Source: Acanthosepion pharaonis (Eukaryota > Mollusca > Cephalopoda > Sepiida > Sepiidae). Taken from it: 64,000 nucleotides of DNA. This document shows positions 31,161 to 43,320 of the stretch, one piece after another. The position numbers and the translations under genes are program-made. The notes under the pieces are model-generated. The model had not been told where the DNA came from. It saw only the letters and a program-made list of their open reading frames with translations, and made no database searches. Where the stretch lies: assembly GCA_903632075.3 (NCBI GenBank), contig CAHIKZ030005493.1:430001-494000 (forward strand). Direction: 5' to 3'. Positions within the stretch are counted from its first letter, which is position 1. The number at the start of each line of letters is the position of its first letter.

Positions 31161-31488
31161 AACTGCTTTTTATAGTACGTTGTTTTTCTCGTGTTTATTT
31201 CGACGTGTATATGCTATGGCTTTTAGCAAATATTTTTCCAACACCTTTCTCACCTTTGTCTTATTAGGCTTGTAAAATATTAGTTTTCTATTTAGAAAGG
31301 TTTTTTCTCCTTATGATGTAGACATTGGTCGGGATGAAAAAAAAATCTATTAAAGTTGAGGAAAAGTGGCAGAATTTTCCCTCCATTGCCATAAATCCAG
31401 TTTGTTCGAATTGAAAGAGAAATAATTCATGATACATATCAACGTCGATTATCAGTTCTTTAAAGCTGTTTTACTAATGATATGTTAG

Positions 31489-31504
31489 TCTCTCTCTCTC
31501 TCTC

Positions 31505-31546
<42 letters not shown>

Positions 31547-31649
31547 GCTATCTATCTATCTAACTGAAATTTCATTGGTATTTTTATCTATCTATTGAGA
31601 AAATTTCTCTCTCTTTCTCATACTGCGACTCTCATCATTAGTCTCTCTG

Positions 31650-31686
<37 letters not shown>

Positions 31687-31690
31687 AGGA
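31489..31690. repeat. (TC)n and (ATCT)n microsatellites
   Basis: (TC)n at 31491-31546 with one CCC interruption; (ATCT)n at 31650-31687. Confidence 0.95.
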
Positions 31691-32122
31691 GAATTTATTT
31701 CTGTCCCTGATTGGAAGATAAACCAGAGATGCTAGGGCTGCTCTGTTTGGTAAAGGCATATTAATCGAGCCTCTGGTAGATGAGAAAACAAAATTAACAC
31801 AAGACAAAGAACAGAAAGAAAAAAAAGACATTTATTTGGGTAAATTTACACAGAGCCAAGAATAACTCATAGTCATGCAAACTGTTACGATGGGTTAAGT
31901 AACAATGCAGAGAATGTCTCTTGGTTTAATTGACAACCTGTATCGGAGAAGGAAATTTGCAGGTTCAAAACCGTGGAGAATCACTAGGAAACCAAAAAAA
32001 AAAAAAAATTTGCCATCGAAAATAAAAAACGGAAATCATGTAAGTCAATGATAACCTATATCCAGAGGGGATATTAAACAAAAAAAAAACGCTAATGGGT
32101 AACCAGAAGAACAAGATTTTTG

Positions 32123-32186
32123 AATATTACATATAGAAATTTCCAAATATTTTAAATATTACATATAGAAATTTCCAAATATTTTA
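32123..32186. repeat. Perfect 32-bp tandem duplication
   Basis: AATATTACATATAGAAATTT plus CCAAATATTTTA occurs twice without change, at 32123 and 32155. A recent local duplication. Confidence 0.9.
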
Positions 32187-32499
32187 AAGATTTTAGAGAA
32201 AGTTTCGATTTACGGTGTAAATCTAATGCTAAACTGGACCATTATATTGAGTCCCTCAGGTTAGTTAAACTTTTTTTTAACATTATAAATTCAATATCCA
32301 ACTGAAAATTTCTTGTCGTAAATCAAGTCTACAACCTTTTTTTTGTTGTTTTTCTTTTACTGGCCACTGGAAAAGCTAGACTTTAAAATGTCAATGTTTT
32401 GTGTTTAGATTTGCATTTCGATAAATGGCTACCAAGAGGCTTTACAAGTTCTTGATGGTCGCTGCTGCAAGTGAAAACGCCATTGATCCTAGAGTCGTT

Positions 32500-32720
32500 T
32501 ATTAACGTAGGATTGATTTGTTTTTTACGGTTTATCAACCTTAGATTGTAAGATATTTTTTTGGAAATAATAATGATTTACTGATACATGTCCTACTGTT
32601 TATCTCATAGATGGGTGGAGAAGCGGTCGATTCATACTTTTTCCAAAGGCATTTGCACCTAGGTGAATACAATGAACCCGACTGGAATTGGAACTTAGTT
32701 CTTCGTTTTTTCATCATATT
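32500..32720 (-). repeat. SINE with shared central domain (minus)
   Basis: Minus strand: AATTCCAGTCGGGTTCATTG, TTCACCTAGGTGCAAATGCC, CCCATCTATGAGATAAACAG, and tail AGGTTGATAAACCGTAAAAA. Same order as in the 5S-derived SINE bodies at 42110-42330 and 52495-52710. The 5' head is missing. Confidence 0.65.
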
Positions 32721-32819
32721 TCTTGCACATCGAATCTTACATTTCCTGGTATTCTCGAGGGGTCACAAAATTCAAAATATATTTTTGCATTGTTTTTTTT
32801 TTTTTTTTTTTGAGATAAT

Positions 32820-32935
32820 AATGGTTTTCTAATACAAGTCATACTATTTAACCCATAGCTGGGGGAGAAGAGGTGGATTTGCGCGTAAGTAAATATAACT
32901 AACCCGACGTGAACTAGAACTGTGTTCTCTGATTT
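32820..32935 (-). repeat. SINE central domain fragment (minus)
   Basis: Minus strand: CACGTCGGGTTAGTTATATT, TTACTTACGCGCAAAT, CCCAGCTATGGGTTAAATAG. It lies next to the previous SINE in the same orientation. Confidence 0.6.
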
Positions 32936-33189
32936 CCAATTCCGATCTATCACACCACCCGCACACCCAAGCTTGAAGCAAATGGAATTTCTAAGCGCTT
33001 ACTCATCTAGGTAGGGACTATATTAACGACATTATTAAAACATTATTGACTGTTATGTTTGCGCTTATTACAGCTATAAATACTCGAGCAAAAAAAGATT
33101 TGAAAAATGTGTGAGTACTTGAAACCCTTTCTAAAATCCTTCCTAGAGTCCATGATAATGGCGATTTTCAAATACGCCATAATTCAATA

Positions 33190-33480
33190 AATATCTATTT
33201 CTAATATAGGAGGCACGATGTAATAGATAGCGGCTCAAATTGAGGAATCGGAGAGCCGGGTTCGAATTCCAGTCGAAACGATTACATTCACTTGGAAAAA
33301 GGTATAAATCCTCTTCTCCCCCATGGGTAAATAGCAGGACAGATCGGGTTCTCCTAGACCAGTTGTCATCCAACCATTCAAGCAATTAGTCTAGGAGAAC
33401 CTGGTCTGTGTGTGGCAAATTGTCTTGGAGAAGGACAACTCTGAATTCAAAACTTACTCGGTTAAAAACTGGCTTGTTAC
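33190..33480 (+). repeat. SINE of the 51085/59695 family, partial
   Basis: GCCGGGTTCGAATTCCAGTC at 33256 is a good polymerase III box B (GGTTCGAATTCC). Then GTATAAATCCTCTTCTCCCC, GGGTAAATAGCAGGACAGAT and GGACAACTCTGAATTCAAAA, matching 51085-51200. A local repeat of TCTCCTAGACCAG (33349, and inverted near 33390) lies in the middle. Confidence 0.65.
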
Positions 33481-33810
33481 AGAAACCGCAACTATGTGCC
33501 TCAAGGAATTTAAAGGCATAATATATATATTTTTCTAACGTATGATCTTCGTTAGAAATAAAAGGCGAGTTTTCATAATAGTTGATAATAATTGATCTAA
33601 TAAAAATAAAATCAGATTATCATTTCCTGCCAGGTCTGTCTATATTTCCTGCAGGTCACTTACCTTCGACCGTGCGCTACGCCCTACACATGACTCAGGG
33701 TAAATATTGATCCATCTCTTTTCATTGCGAAAAAAGACGGACGGAATATGTCAGAGAGGCTTTCTGGTTTTAGTCAGTAAAAAAAGCAATAAGGAAGAAA
33801 GGAAGGAGAA

Positions 33811-33838
33811 AAGAAAGAAAGAAAGAAAGAAAGAAAGG
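33811..33838. repeat. (GAAA)n microsatellite
   Basis: About seven AAAG units. Confidence 0.9.
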
Positions 33839-33989
33839 GCTCGCAGATTATCTAAAGTCAGAGTTAAAATATTTGATGCCAACAAACAAGAAGTTTTTGC
33901 TCGATTGATTCATTTTTACGACTTATCAACCCTTTGCAGGTGATATAAGAATTTTGTTTTGGACCACTTCGTAAATATATGCAAATCTA

Positions 33990-36500
33990 GCTAAGTTTTG
34001 TTAATTTTTAATTTTTTCAATTGTACTCTGTGCTGTAATTTTTTATTTGCAGCCTTTTTTCATTGTTCACTTGTACCCTATTAGATTTTTTAAATTTGTA
34101 CCCTTTTACTTTTTTTATAATTTGTACCCTTTAATTTTTAAAAAAATTGTATCCTTTTAGTTTTTTAAAATTTATACCCTTTTAGTTTTTTTTATTTATA
34201 CCCATTTATTTTTTTTTTTAAATTTGTACCCTTTTATTTTTTTAAATTTTTGTACCCTTTTAGTTTTTTTATTTTGTACCATTTTATTTTTTTTTTAATT
34301 TGTACATTTTTATTTTTTTAATTTGTACCCATTTAGTTTTTTTAATTTATATCCTTTTAGTTTTTTTTTTTAAATTTGTACCCTTTTATTTATTTTTTTT
34401 ATTTGTAGCTTTTAGTTTTTTTTAATTTGTACCCATTTAGGTTTTTTTTAATTTGTATCCTTTTAGTTTTTTTTTAATTTGTACCTTTTTGTTTTTTTTA
34501 ATTTGTACCCATTTAGATTTGTTTTTGATTTATACACTCTTATTTTTTAAATTGGTACCCTTTTAGGTTTTTTTTTTAAATTTGTACCCTTTTAGTTTTT
34601 TTAAATTTGTACCCTTTTAGTTTTTTTTAATTTGTACCCGTTTAGAGTTTTTTTTTAATTTGTACCCTATTAGTTTTTTTTTAATTTCTACTCTTATATT
34701 TTTTTAAATTTATACCCTTTTAGTTTTTTTTTTAATTTTTACCCTTTTAGATTTTTTAATTTCTACCCTTTTAGTTTTTTATATAATTTGTTCCTATTTA
34801 GATTTTTTTAAAATTTGTACCCTTTTAGTTTTTGTTTTTAATTTGTACATTTTTATTTTTTTTAATTTGTATACATTTAGTTTTTTTTTAATTTGTATCC
34901 TTTTAGTTTTTTTTTAAATTTGTAGCCTTTTAGTTTTTTTAATTTGTACCCTTTTAGACTTATTTTATTATTTGTACCCTATTAGTATTTTTAATTTCTA
35001 CCCTTTTATTTTTTTTAATTTATACCATTTTAGTTTTTTTTTAATTTGTACCCTTTTAGATTTTTTCAATTTATACCCTTTTAGTTTTTTTTTAAATTTG
35101 TACCCTTTTAGTTTTTATCAAAAATTGTACCAATTATATTTTTTTTAATTTGTACCCTTTTAGTCTTTTTAAACTTTTACCCGTTTAGATATTTTTTAAT
35201 GCATACCCTTTTAGCTTTTTAAAAATTTGTACCTTTTAGTTTTTTTTTAATTTGTACCCTTTTAGATTTTTTTAATTTCTACCCTTTTAGTATTTTTAAA
35301 ATTTGTACCCTTTTAGTTTTTATCAAAAATTGTACCCTTTTATATTTTTTTTAATTTGTACACTTTTAGTTTTTTTTAAATTTTTACCCTTTTAGATATT
35401 TTTTTAATTTATACCCTTTTAGTTTTTTTTAATTTGTACCCTTTTAGTTTTTTTAATTTGTACACTTTTAGTTTTTTTTTAATTTTTTGCCTTTTTAGTT
35501 TTTTAATTTGTATCCTTTTATTTTTTTTATTTGTACCCTTTTAGATTTTTTTTTAATTTATACCCTTTTAGTTTTTTTAATTTGTATCCTTTTAGTTTTT
35601 TTTTAAAATTTGTACAGTTTAATTTTTCTTTAATTTGTAGCTTTTAGTTTTTTTAATTTGTACCCTTTTAGTTTTTTTAATTTTTCCATTTTAGTTTTTT
35701 TAATTTGTACCCATTTAGTTTTTTTAATTTTTAACCTTTTAGTTTTTCTTTAATTTGTACCCTTTTATTCTTTTTAAATTTTGTACCCTTTTAGTTTTTT
35801 TTAATTTATACTCTTTTAGTTTTTCTTAATTTGTACCCTTTTAGTTTTTCAATTTGTACCCTTTTAATTTTTTTAAAAATTTGTACCCTTTTAGTTTCTT
35901 TTTTAAAATTTTTACCCTTTTATTCTTTTTTAAATTTGTAGCCTTTTAGCTTTTTTTTTAATTTCTACCCTTTTAGACTTATTTTTTATTTTACCTATTA
36001 GTTTTTTTAATTTATACCATTTATTTTTTTTTTAAGTTTTTTTAAATTTGTACCCTTTTAGATTTTTTCAATTTATACCCTTTTAGTTTTTTAAAATTTG
36101 TACCCTTTTAGTTTTTATCATAAATTGTACCCATTATATTTTTTTAATTTGTACCCTTTTAGTGTTTTCAAATTTTTACCCGTTTAGATATTTTTTAATG
36201 CATACCCTTTTAGTTTTTTTTTTAAATTTGTACCTTTTAGTTATTTTTAATTTGTACCATTTTGGTCTTTTTTAAAAAATTTGTACCGTTTTAGTGTTTT
36301 TAATTTGTACCCTTTTATTTTTTTTTATTTGTACCCTTTTAGACTTATTTTTAATTTATACACTTTTAGTGTTTTTTTAATTTGTACCCTTTTAGTTCTT
36401 TAATTTATACCCTTTTAGTTTTTTTAAAATTTGTATCCTTTTAGTTTTATTCTTAATTTGTACTTTTTTAGTTTTTTCATTCGTTCGTGTTTTTTTTCAT
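33990..36500 (+). repeat. 2.5-kb minisatellite, ~22-26-bp unit TTTTTAATTTGTACCCTTTTAG
   Basis: About a hundred degenerate copies of a unit reading AATTTGTACCCTTTTAG plus a T run of 4-9. Variation is mostly in T-run length and TGTA/TATA/TCTA. Longer blocks recur: TTTTTATCAAAAATTGTACC near 35115 and 35322, with TTTTTATCATAAATTGTACC near 36113. This implies higher-order duplications of several hundred bp. No coding potential: both strands are full of stops. Confidence 0.95.
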
Positions 36501-36792
36501 TTTTACCTTTTAACGTATTGGTCAAAAAACAATAATAAAAATCATAAAATAATGATGTCATGGCAAATAACTGTCCAATTACTCTAAAATATGTTGATTT
36601 TCTTTTTAATTAGCAGATGTGGTGTAAACATGAAGAAGTTCGAAGAGACAACCGGTCGATACATAAAAATCGGGGAAAACAAAGATGTGAAATTCACTCC
36701 GAATTACTGAAGAACACGTTTGAAATAAAAGAATTTTCTTCATTTCAAGTTAACTGAGAGAATGAACACTTGAAGAAGGTTGGAAAGCTTAC

Positions 36793-37071
36793 CAGCCAAA
36801 ACGTAAGCCACAAAATCGCTAAGGTGAGGATGACATTCCAAATAATTTGCCGGATAAGCTCCAAGGAAATTGATTCTATTTTTAAAGGCAATTGCTGGAA
36901 TGAATGAATGATCGGCATTTTCCGCTTGAGTGGGAGAGTCGCATCAACATCGGTTGGCATTTGCGCTTTGCTTGTCCAATTCTTTGAGCTGCCATCTGCA
37001 GATTTGAGCTCCGCTTGAAGAATGAACGCATCAAATAACACAGTATTGATCCGAAGACGGGTGAGCCGAAC
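36793..37071 (-). CDS. Possible coding exon, unrecognised
   Basis: Minus-strand frame open from 37071 to 36745 in DNA of normal complexity with no repeat partner here. It is preceded by TTTGATCTCTTAG (acceptor-like, AG at 37073-37072). Inside it is a donor-like CTG|GTAAGC (GT at 36792-36791), giving a phase-0 exon of 93 codons. The peptide has a polar first part (ELKSADGSSKNWTSKAQMPT) and a hydrophobic end (IIWNVILTLAILWLTFWL) that could span a membrane. No homology recognised, no ATG. Weak; it may be chance. Confidence 0.18.
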
Positions 37072-37228
37072 CTAAGAGATCAAATCCGAGCGATGAGCCG
37101 GCTTAAAAAAATTAATCCCCCATTTTCAGGCCTTTCGTTTTGGATGATGTTTATCGGCTCAACAACTTTGATCATACGCCTCAGTAGACGTTCAAGAATG
37201 GGACAACATTACCGTTTCTTTCCAGAAG

Positions 37229-37426
37229 ACAGAAGGAGATAGAGAGAGAGAGAGAGAGAGAGAGACATAGAGAGAAATAGATAAATATATATTTAGAGGG
37301 GGGGAATTAGGGAGAAGGACGGTAAATATCTTAGAAAGTTTACTTTCTTGGTTTTTCTTTTTTTATTATATTATTCAAGCTGTTTCCCGTCGTTTTTCTT
37401 CTTCTCAACTTTATTTTTAGCGTATT

Positions 37427-37474
<48 letters not shown>

Positions 37475-37687
37475 AGAGACTTTATCTTTCATTTTCGCGT
37501 TTTTAGACTGTATTTTTTTATAATTTTCTTTCTTTCTTTCTTTTTTTCTCTTTTTTTTTTTTCTTTTTCATTATTTTTTTCATTTCGAGACTTTATTTTT
37601 TTCATTTTTCTTTTTCTTTCTTTCTTTATTTTTTCTTTTTTAGACTTTTTTTTTTTCCCATTTTTTTACTGTATTTTTTTATAATTT

Positions 37688-37732
<45 letters not shown>

Positions 37733-37840
37733 GAGACTTTATCTTTTATTTTTCCCTTGTTTTTACTTTATTTTTTATCATTTTTCTTTGTTTGTTTGCT
37801 TGTTTCTTTGTTTGTTTGTTTCTTTCTTTTTTTCCAATAC
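37229..37840. repeat. (GA)n then several (TTTC)n microsatellites
   Basis: (AG)n at 37237-37264; (TTTC)n at 37429-37473, 37527-37543 and 37689-37733; (TTTG)n-like at 37786-37822. The AT/T-rich spacers look like decayed parts of one long array. Confidence 0.95.
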
Positions 37841-38029
37841 CGTGTCTCGCCTCAATAGAGAAATGATAAAAGTACATGTTCTGTGAAGCTCTTGTACTTC
37901 TCGGCCTCGTTCCAGCGAGCTTGTGTTGTAAAACAAAAACGTCGTCATCTAAATCTGGTGGATAAATGTGAGACTAATCAAAAACCCTCTAATTAAACAC
38001 TGCTAATGATTTCATACCCCACATTCTAA

Positions 38030-39000
38030 AAAACCGTGTCACTTCAGGACAAAGACAGTCATGGCTCTCCACAGCTTTCAATCCTTTCTACCTCTAAGCA
38101 ATGTTTATGTTTTCACCATTCCTCCCAGACTCTGCACTGTCAACTATTTACACATGCTCATAATGGATGTTATTCGTTGCTTTCCTCTGTTTTTCTTGCC
38201 TTCAAATTCATTGAATGTCAAATTCTTCAAGCCCTCTTATTTCTATCTCATTTTGGATCTTATAAAATTTCAACTGTCTCTTTTGGACTCTAGGCATAAT
38301 GCTCCTTTTTGGTGCCTTTTTCCTACAAACTTCATGTTTATTTACATGTTTAGTCAATAGTATTCTCAGAAGTCTTGTGCAGAGCCCCATTTCTACTGCT
38401 CATGCCTCTGCTTCCTCTGTGAGGAGATTGTCCAGTATTCATTGCCATATAGGAGGACTACCTTTCGAAAGCCATGTTTTGCTATTCCAACGTGACTTCG
38501 GATTTCGGTGTCACAATTCTCTGTTAAAACACTTCGTAGATATTTAAATTTTCGTACTTGCTTGATTTTTTTTGTTTTTAATTAGTACTTCGCATGTTGG
38601 GCTGTTCCTTTTGTTGACAACCATGCATTCTGTCTTCTTGCAATTAGTCCTTTCTTCTCGCTTTCCTTCAGTACATTCTGTAGTAGTTTCCTTTCTGTGT
38701 TTCCTATCAACATCTACTTATCGTATGTTGTTAAGACCGTGTGATGCCAATAATGAACCCAGTTAGCACTTCTAATTCCCTCACTATAAAGGTTGAATAA
38801 GCCCGTTCAGAAACGTATCCTTGTCTTACGCCCCTTTCTATTTTTGTGCATTTGCTGAATTCATTCACTATCCGTATGCAGGCGGTTACTTCCTAGTATG
38901 TCTGGATTATTCTAATGTCTTTTTTCAAATGAATGAAGCTTACCTAGCAGTTCAAATAGTTCTTTGTGTCGTATCATATTGTTGCGGGTCGTATGCTGAG
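38030..39000 (-). pseudogene. LINE (RTE/L1-type) ORF2 to 3' end
   Basis: The left edge CGTGTCACTTCAGGACAAAG is a decayed family 3' end. Landmarks run in order: the C-terminal part to 38450, the KFKYL block near 38540, a Lys-Met-x-Cys-Met-Val-type block near 38610-38645, and a decayed YADD region near 38695-38725. Several small deletions. Confidence 0.75.
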
Positions 39001-40300
39001 TGACGTTTATCACAAGGTGAATTTTTACAAGGTGAAAGTTATGCGTGTTTGCAATTTGGATTATCCCACAACAAATAGATTATTACACAAAGAACATAAG
39101 GACAATTGCATAGCAAGGAATGACTGAATAACGTGATTAGAGATCAACAATAAAGAGATTTTTATATACAATAAATACACATGCAAAGATAAACAGGAAT
39201 TATTGTTGGTTTGTTAATTGAGATAATGTTTTGAAGAATGTTCGTGCAGAATTGTGGTAAGTAAATGCTGATGCTTTTGGCTTGTTATTAAAATTAAAAT
39301 AATTTTTGTTTCTGCGTAGTAAAATATCAAAATGTATTGTTCAAATGTTAGTGTGTGTGTGCGTGTGTTATTTATGAGTCAGAATTAAAGTTGCTAAAAG
39401 TTGTTTGCCTTTGACCGATAGGCTAAATTGATAAATGTACAATTACTTTGACGTAGTGAAAATGTTCACTCTTTAAGTCAATTGTAGGTGATAAATATCC
39501 ACGCGGACAATGGTTATTTGAATGCTGCGTTGAGTTTGTTGAGAAACTTTAAGTGGTTGCGAGTCAGTAAATTGAACAGCGTGGAGTTTGTAAGGATCTC
39601 TTGAAATTTGATGAGTGACTGACTTGAACTGAGTCATGTGTTTTTTTATATAGAGTTGGGTGTTTAAAATTCGGCTCCAGGACGCTTAGGCGGGAAAAGA
39701 TCCTGTTGTGACTTTGCTACAGTTTTAACCAATAGGAGATTGAATTTTACTGAAACGAAATGTTGATTGGTAGAGGCTTTGATTTATAGAAGAAGACATT
39801 TTTTCTTGTACTATTTCCGGTTTAATTCTATTCTATTCCGCACTGTTCATTAGAATTCGGATCATAAGTTTCGTTATGTCGCTCATTAGGCTGACTGTCC
39901 GATGGAACTTGAACTTGGTTACTTAGGCAGAGCTGTGAAAATAAATCTACTATGTTCAACCAGTATATGAATATCTTATATTTCATTAATTAGTTTTGTA
40001 ATTTTGCCAAACTAAATCTGCCAGCATCTCTATTACAATCCCGTAAGGATTTGTTCCTGTTCAAATTGGACAGAGTTGATTTAATTACAGACTTTAGGCC
40101 CAACTTATCTAGCCGCAATCACTGACCCAAACAAACTATACAATATTCTTTACACCAAAATACGATATTTTTAATTACCATTCTTACTACAATCACCCTA
40201 ATACCTCAAGTCTCTATGAATCCCTAATCCCCATATGAACAATTTGTATGTGGGATGGGGAATAGAATAACAACATTTTAAAATGAAAACCCCAATGAAT
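39001..40300. other. Unassigned, low-repeat stretch
   Basis: Normal complexity, AT-rich, no family recognised. It contains TGATTGGTAGAGGCTTTGAT and CGCACTGTTCATTAGAATTC without known meaning. The best part of the window to look for host regulatory or intronic sequence. Confidence 0.35.
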
Positions 40301-40305
40301 ATTTA

Positions 40306-40560
40306 ATGTGCATAATACTATATATACAAGAAACTATACAAAATGGTGTTACTAATACTCTCCAATGTTTAAATGTGTCCGAAATATCAGTTAACTGGAC
40401 GAAATTAATGCATGACTTGGATGAATTAAAAATGTGTCATTCAACCAACCAGACATACAACTACACACTCATTCAGACTCGACAACAATTACTAAAGAGC
40501 ACAATCGGAAAACGAAAAGTGTCTTGCATTCACCAGAGAACAGACATTTCTGGTCAGCTA
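40306..40560 (+). other. Open frame of unknown nature
   Basis: Frame starts ATGTGCATAATAC at about 40306 and encodes ETIQNGVTNTLQCLNVSEIS then KLMHDLDELKMCHSTNQTYN. Three Asn-x-Ser/Thr sites. Past 40556 the frame runs into SINE sequence, so only this part could be real. No family recognised. Confidence 0.15.
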
Positions 40561-41050
40561 ACGGCTGATTGGTTTCGTTTATTTTGTTTGACGGTATATC
40601 AACCTCAATGGGTTATTTAATGCCGACAACATTTTTAGGATAGCTTCGTATAAATAGAATATGTATTCTTTGGTTTAGATTGGTTTGATTTATTTTGTTT
40701 TATGGCATATCAACCTCAATGGGTTATTTAATGCTGACAAAATTTTTTATTGCTGGTAATATTTTGTTTTGTCAAAAATCTGTTTCTGGTAATATATTTC
40801 CTTCAAAATTGTATTGCTGGTAATAATTTTTTCAAAAAAGTATTGCTGGTAATAGTTAACTATTTGCCCATAGCTGGGACACTTACAGGTGCTACCAGCC
40901 TGGGTCAGGGTGGACCTGGGAACATCAGTAATTAAGAGGTGGTTCCACGCTCTTCAAAACCTCCTGATCAGAGGCCTTGCTGATGGACGTAGTTTAACGT
41001 CTTACCCAAGACGTGGATGTAGTTTAATGTCTTACCCAGGACGCTAGAAG
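40556..41050 (-). repeat. SINE family D, with internal duplication
   Basis: Aligns with 57690-58190: shared ATCAACCTCAATGGGTTATT, GGGTCAGGGTGGACCTGGGA and TTAAGAGGTGGTTCCACGCT. Read on the minus strand it ends in the same GTTGATA-type tail as other SINEs. A ~66-bp block (40567-40632) is repeated at 40678-40743, GTATTGCTGGTAAT repeats three times near 40750-40855, and ACGTAGTTTAACGTCTTACC repeats near 40988 and 41018. Confidence 0.65.
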
Positions 41051-41059
41051 AACCAGACA

Positions 41060-41940
41060 TGATATGGCGACATTATTCAATGTAGTTATATATTTTTTTT
41101 ATTTAACCAAGTCAAGTATGAAACTGTGTACTATTAACAATTAACAATTCGCAGTTTTTCCATATTTTTAATAAGCAGAGAAATCAATTAATGCCACTTT
41201 GACAACCAAAATATTATTTTAAAAATATTATTTTAGTAGTCAACGTGCAAAATCTTAGAAAAAATTTGGTTCGTATATCTGACACGAACTCTTGATCTGT
41301 GAAAAACCAAAGACCTTTCGATGTTTCTATACGCAATATTTTAATCGTGATATTATTTTCAATGACACACGATATCCAAACTGCTGTTGATTGTCGACAG
41401 AGTTACCAGGGAACACACTCTAATCCTCAAAGCTGGCAGAAAATAAAGAAATATATAATTTTGGCTGCTCGACATTTGTTTCAGAAACTTCGTTCGGCGG
41501 ACAAGCAACATCGCCTTTTACACGAGTAAATACGGTTCCTCTTCCTTGCCGTATTTTAGCGTCAAACATATTAACGGAAACTCGAGGGGGTCAATTTGAG
41601 CAGAGGTCAAGTGTATTTGATTGCTTCTTGACCTTTCTTCAATTTCGCTTCAAACCACAGAGATCGGGCTCAATTTTGGCTAAATTGAAACACGAGATAG
41701 AAAAAAAGAAAATCTTTTAAGCCGATCTCATGTTTCGAAACCGCTTTTAAAATTTATCTTGCATTGTATCATATACCTGACTCCTCCTTTTGATGCTTTT
41801 ATCTTAAGAAGATTCAGATCAGGCCAGAGAAATAGAGTATGAATGAGCGAAATTCTCAAGTTCCACCAGTTCAGACCTTCACATCTAAAACCATCCGTAC
41901 CATATACACCATTCTCATTCATTTTGCATACCATTAGTAA
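41060..41940. other. Unassigned; short open frame 41299-41529
   Basis: The plus frame at 41299-41529 encodes SWQKIKKYIILAARHLFQKL near its end, basic and not recognised. There is no splice or start context strong enough to call it. The rest of the stretch shows no family. Confidence 0.25.
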
Positions 41941-41942
41941 GA

Positions 41943-42330
41943 GGATTACGGTCATAACACGTTGAAACATCGGTTCTCGTACGATCACAGAAGTTAAGCA
42001 AATGCGAGTCTGGCCAGTACCTAGATGGGTGACCACTTGAGAATATCAACTGTAAGCTTGGATGTGAGAATGGTATAATGGAAAATTGCTCGGTGAGCCG
42101 AGTTCCAATTCCCGTTGGGTTCGTTATATTCCCTTACTCACAAATACTTTTAGGAATGGAATGAATTCACCTTTCATGAGTCAATTAAACCATAGGTAGT
42201 TACCCAGCTATGGGTTAATTAGTAGGAATTGTAGTATTAAATCATTATTATCTCTGAAGTAATTCCTACAATTCTGGCTTTAAATAATCTGCAAAAGGTT
42301 GATAAGTCTTTAAAAAAACGAATCATTCAA
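41943..42330 (+). repeat. 5S rRNA-derived SINE, copy 1
   Basis: 41943-42059 aligns end to end with 5S rRNA: ACGATCACAGAAGTTAAGCA (41981-42000), CTGGCCAGTACCTAGATGGG, and TGACCACTTGAGAATA. These cover the internal control region (box A, intermediate element, box C). The body then follows: GAGTTCCAATTCCCGTTGGG, TACCCAGCTATGGGTTAATT, and the tail TTCTGGCTTTAAATAATCTG with AAAGGTTGATAAGTC. The 5S head with SINE body marks a SINE3-type element. The shared body may be the cephalopod Ceph domain (inference). Confidence 0.85.
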
Positions 42331-42706
42331 CCCATTGATAAGAAGGAAATGTCATTCGTGCTGCTTCTTTCCGACAGCTACTACTTTATGTAACAGGCTC
42401 CCGAGAAAATACTTCCCTGATCACTAAAACTTTAAGCACTTCAAATGTAGTGGTAACCATAACATATGGTAATAATCTGTACTTAATACCTCCTCCTATG
42501 TCCAGTTAAAAAACATTATTTAACCACCGTCATTTAGAAATACTCTGCATTGAGTGGCTCATGGTGTTCGTATTGAACATTTACTAAAAAAAAAAAAAAA
42601 AGTTCATCTTCCTGTCAACAAAATTCTCACCTACGATCAAACGTTCGCAAGCCAGCACCTACTTTATTTTTTACTTTTGAAAAAAAGGTGTTTCCAGTAA
42701 ACTCAG

Positions 42707-42709
<3 letters not shown>

Positions 42710-42757
<48 letters not shown>
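42710..42757. repeat. (TA)n microsatellite
   Basis: Pure TA; the family 3' end of the next LINE starts ~10 bp to the right. Confidence 0.95.
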
Positions 42758-42759
<2 letters not shown>

Positions 42760-42764
42760 TGTTT

Positions 42765-43320
42765 AGTGCAGAGTCCCTTTGGGACGTGTACTGTCTATAC
42801 TTTGTAGCTCTAAGCAATATTCGCCTTTTTAATATGCCTTCTAGTTCTTATTTTGCCATCCATTTACGAGAGGTCTTTTTTCTTCTACGTCCTCTAGGAC
42901 GATGACGATCATGGCCCTCCACAATTTCCTGTCCTTTGTAGCTCTAAATAAATTCTGTCTTTTGGTATTTCTCCCATCCTCAAGATCGCCAGTTATGTTA
43001 TGCGTTGTTTTCCTCTTTCTCTCTTACCTTCTGTCCTGTGTGTATCACATTTTCCAAGCCCTCTTTCCTCATTATGTGCACTAGAAATTTGAACTGTCTC
43101 TTTTTGACGTTAAGTATAAGTGTTCTTTTTTGCTTTCATTTCCTCTAGAACTTCGTTATTGCTCACATGCTATGATTTGGTCAATGATATTCTCAGCATC
43201 CTCCTGTAGAATCAAATTTCTGTTGCTTCAGATCTCTCCTTGCCATATGGGATATAAGAGTTCAGCACTCTTTTCTTTGTTTCTAACGATATTTCCTTAT
43301 TTCTTAATACTTTAGGTAAT
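42765..43320 (-). pseudogene. LINE (RTE/L1-type) 3' part
   Basis: Left edge CAGAGTCCCTTTGGGACGTG is a variant 3' end; a second 3'-end-like block, TCCTCTAGGACGATGACGAT, follows at 42890. The C-terminal coding part then runs to ~43320 (GAACTGTCTCTTTTTGACGT near 43091). It is likely two copies or a duplicated 3' end. Stops throughout. Confidence 0.7.

Noticed and set aside
41299..41529. Short frame as a host exon
   Set aside because: No splice-site or start context strong enough and no recognised domain; listed only within the unassigned stretch.
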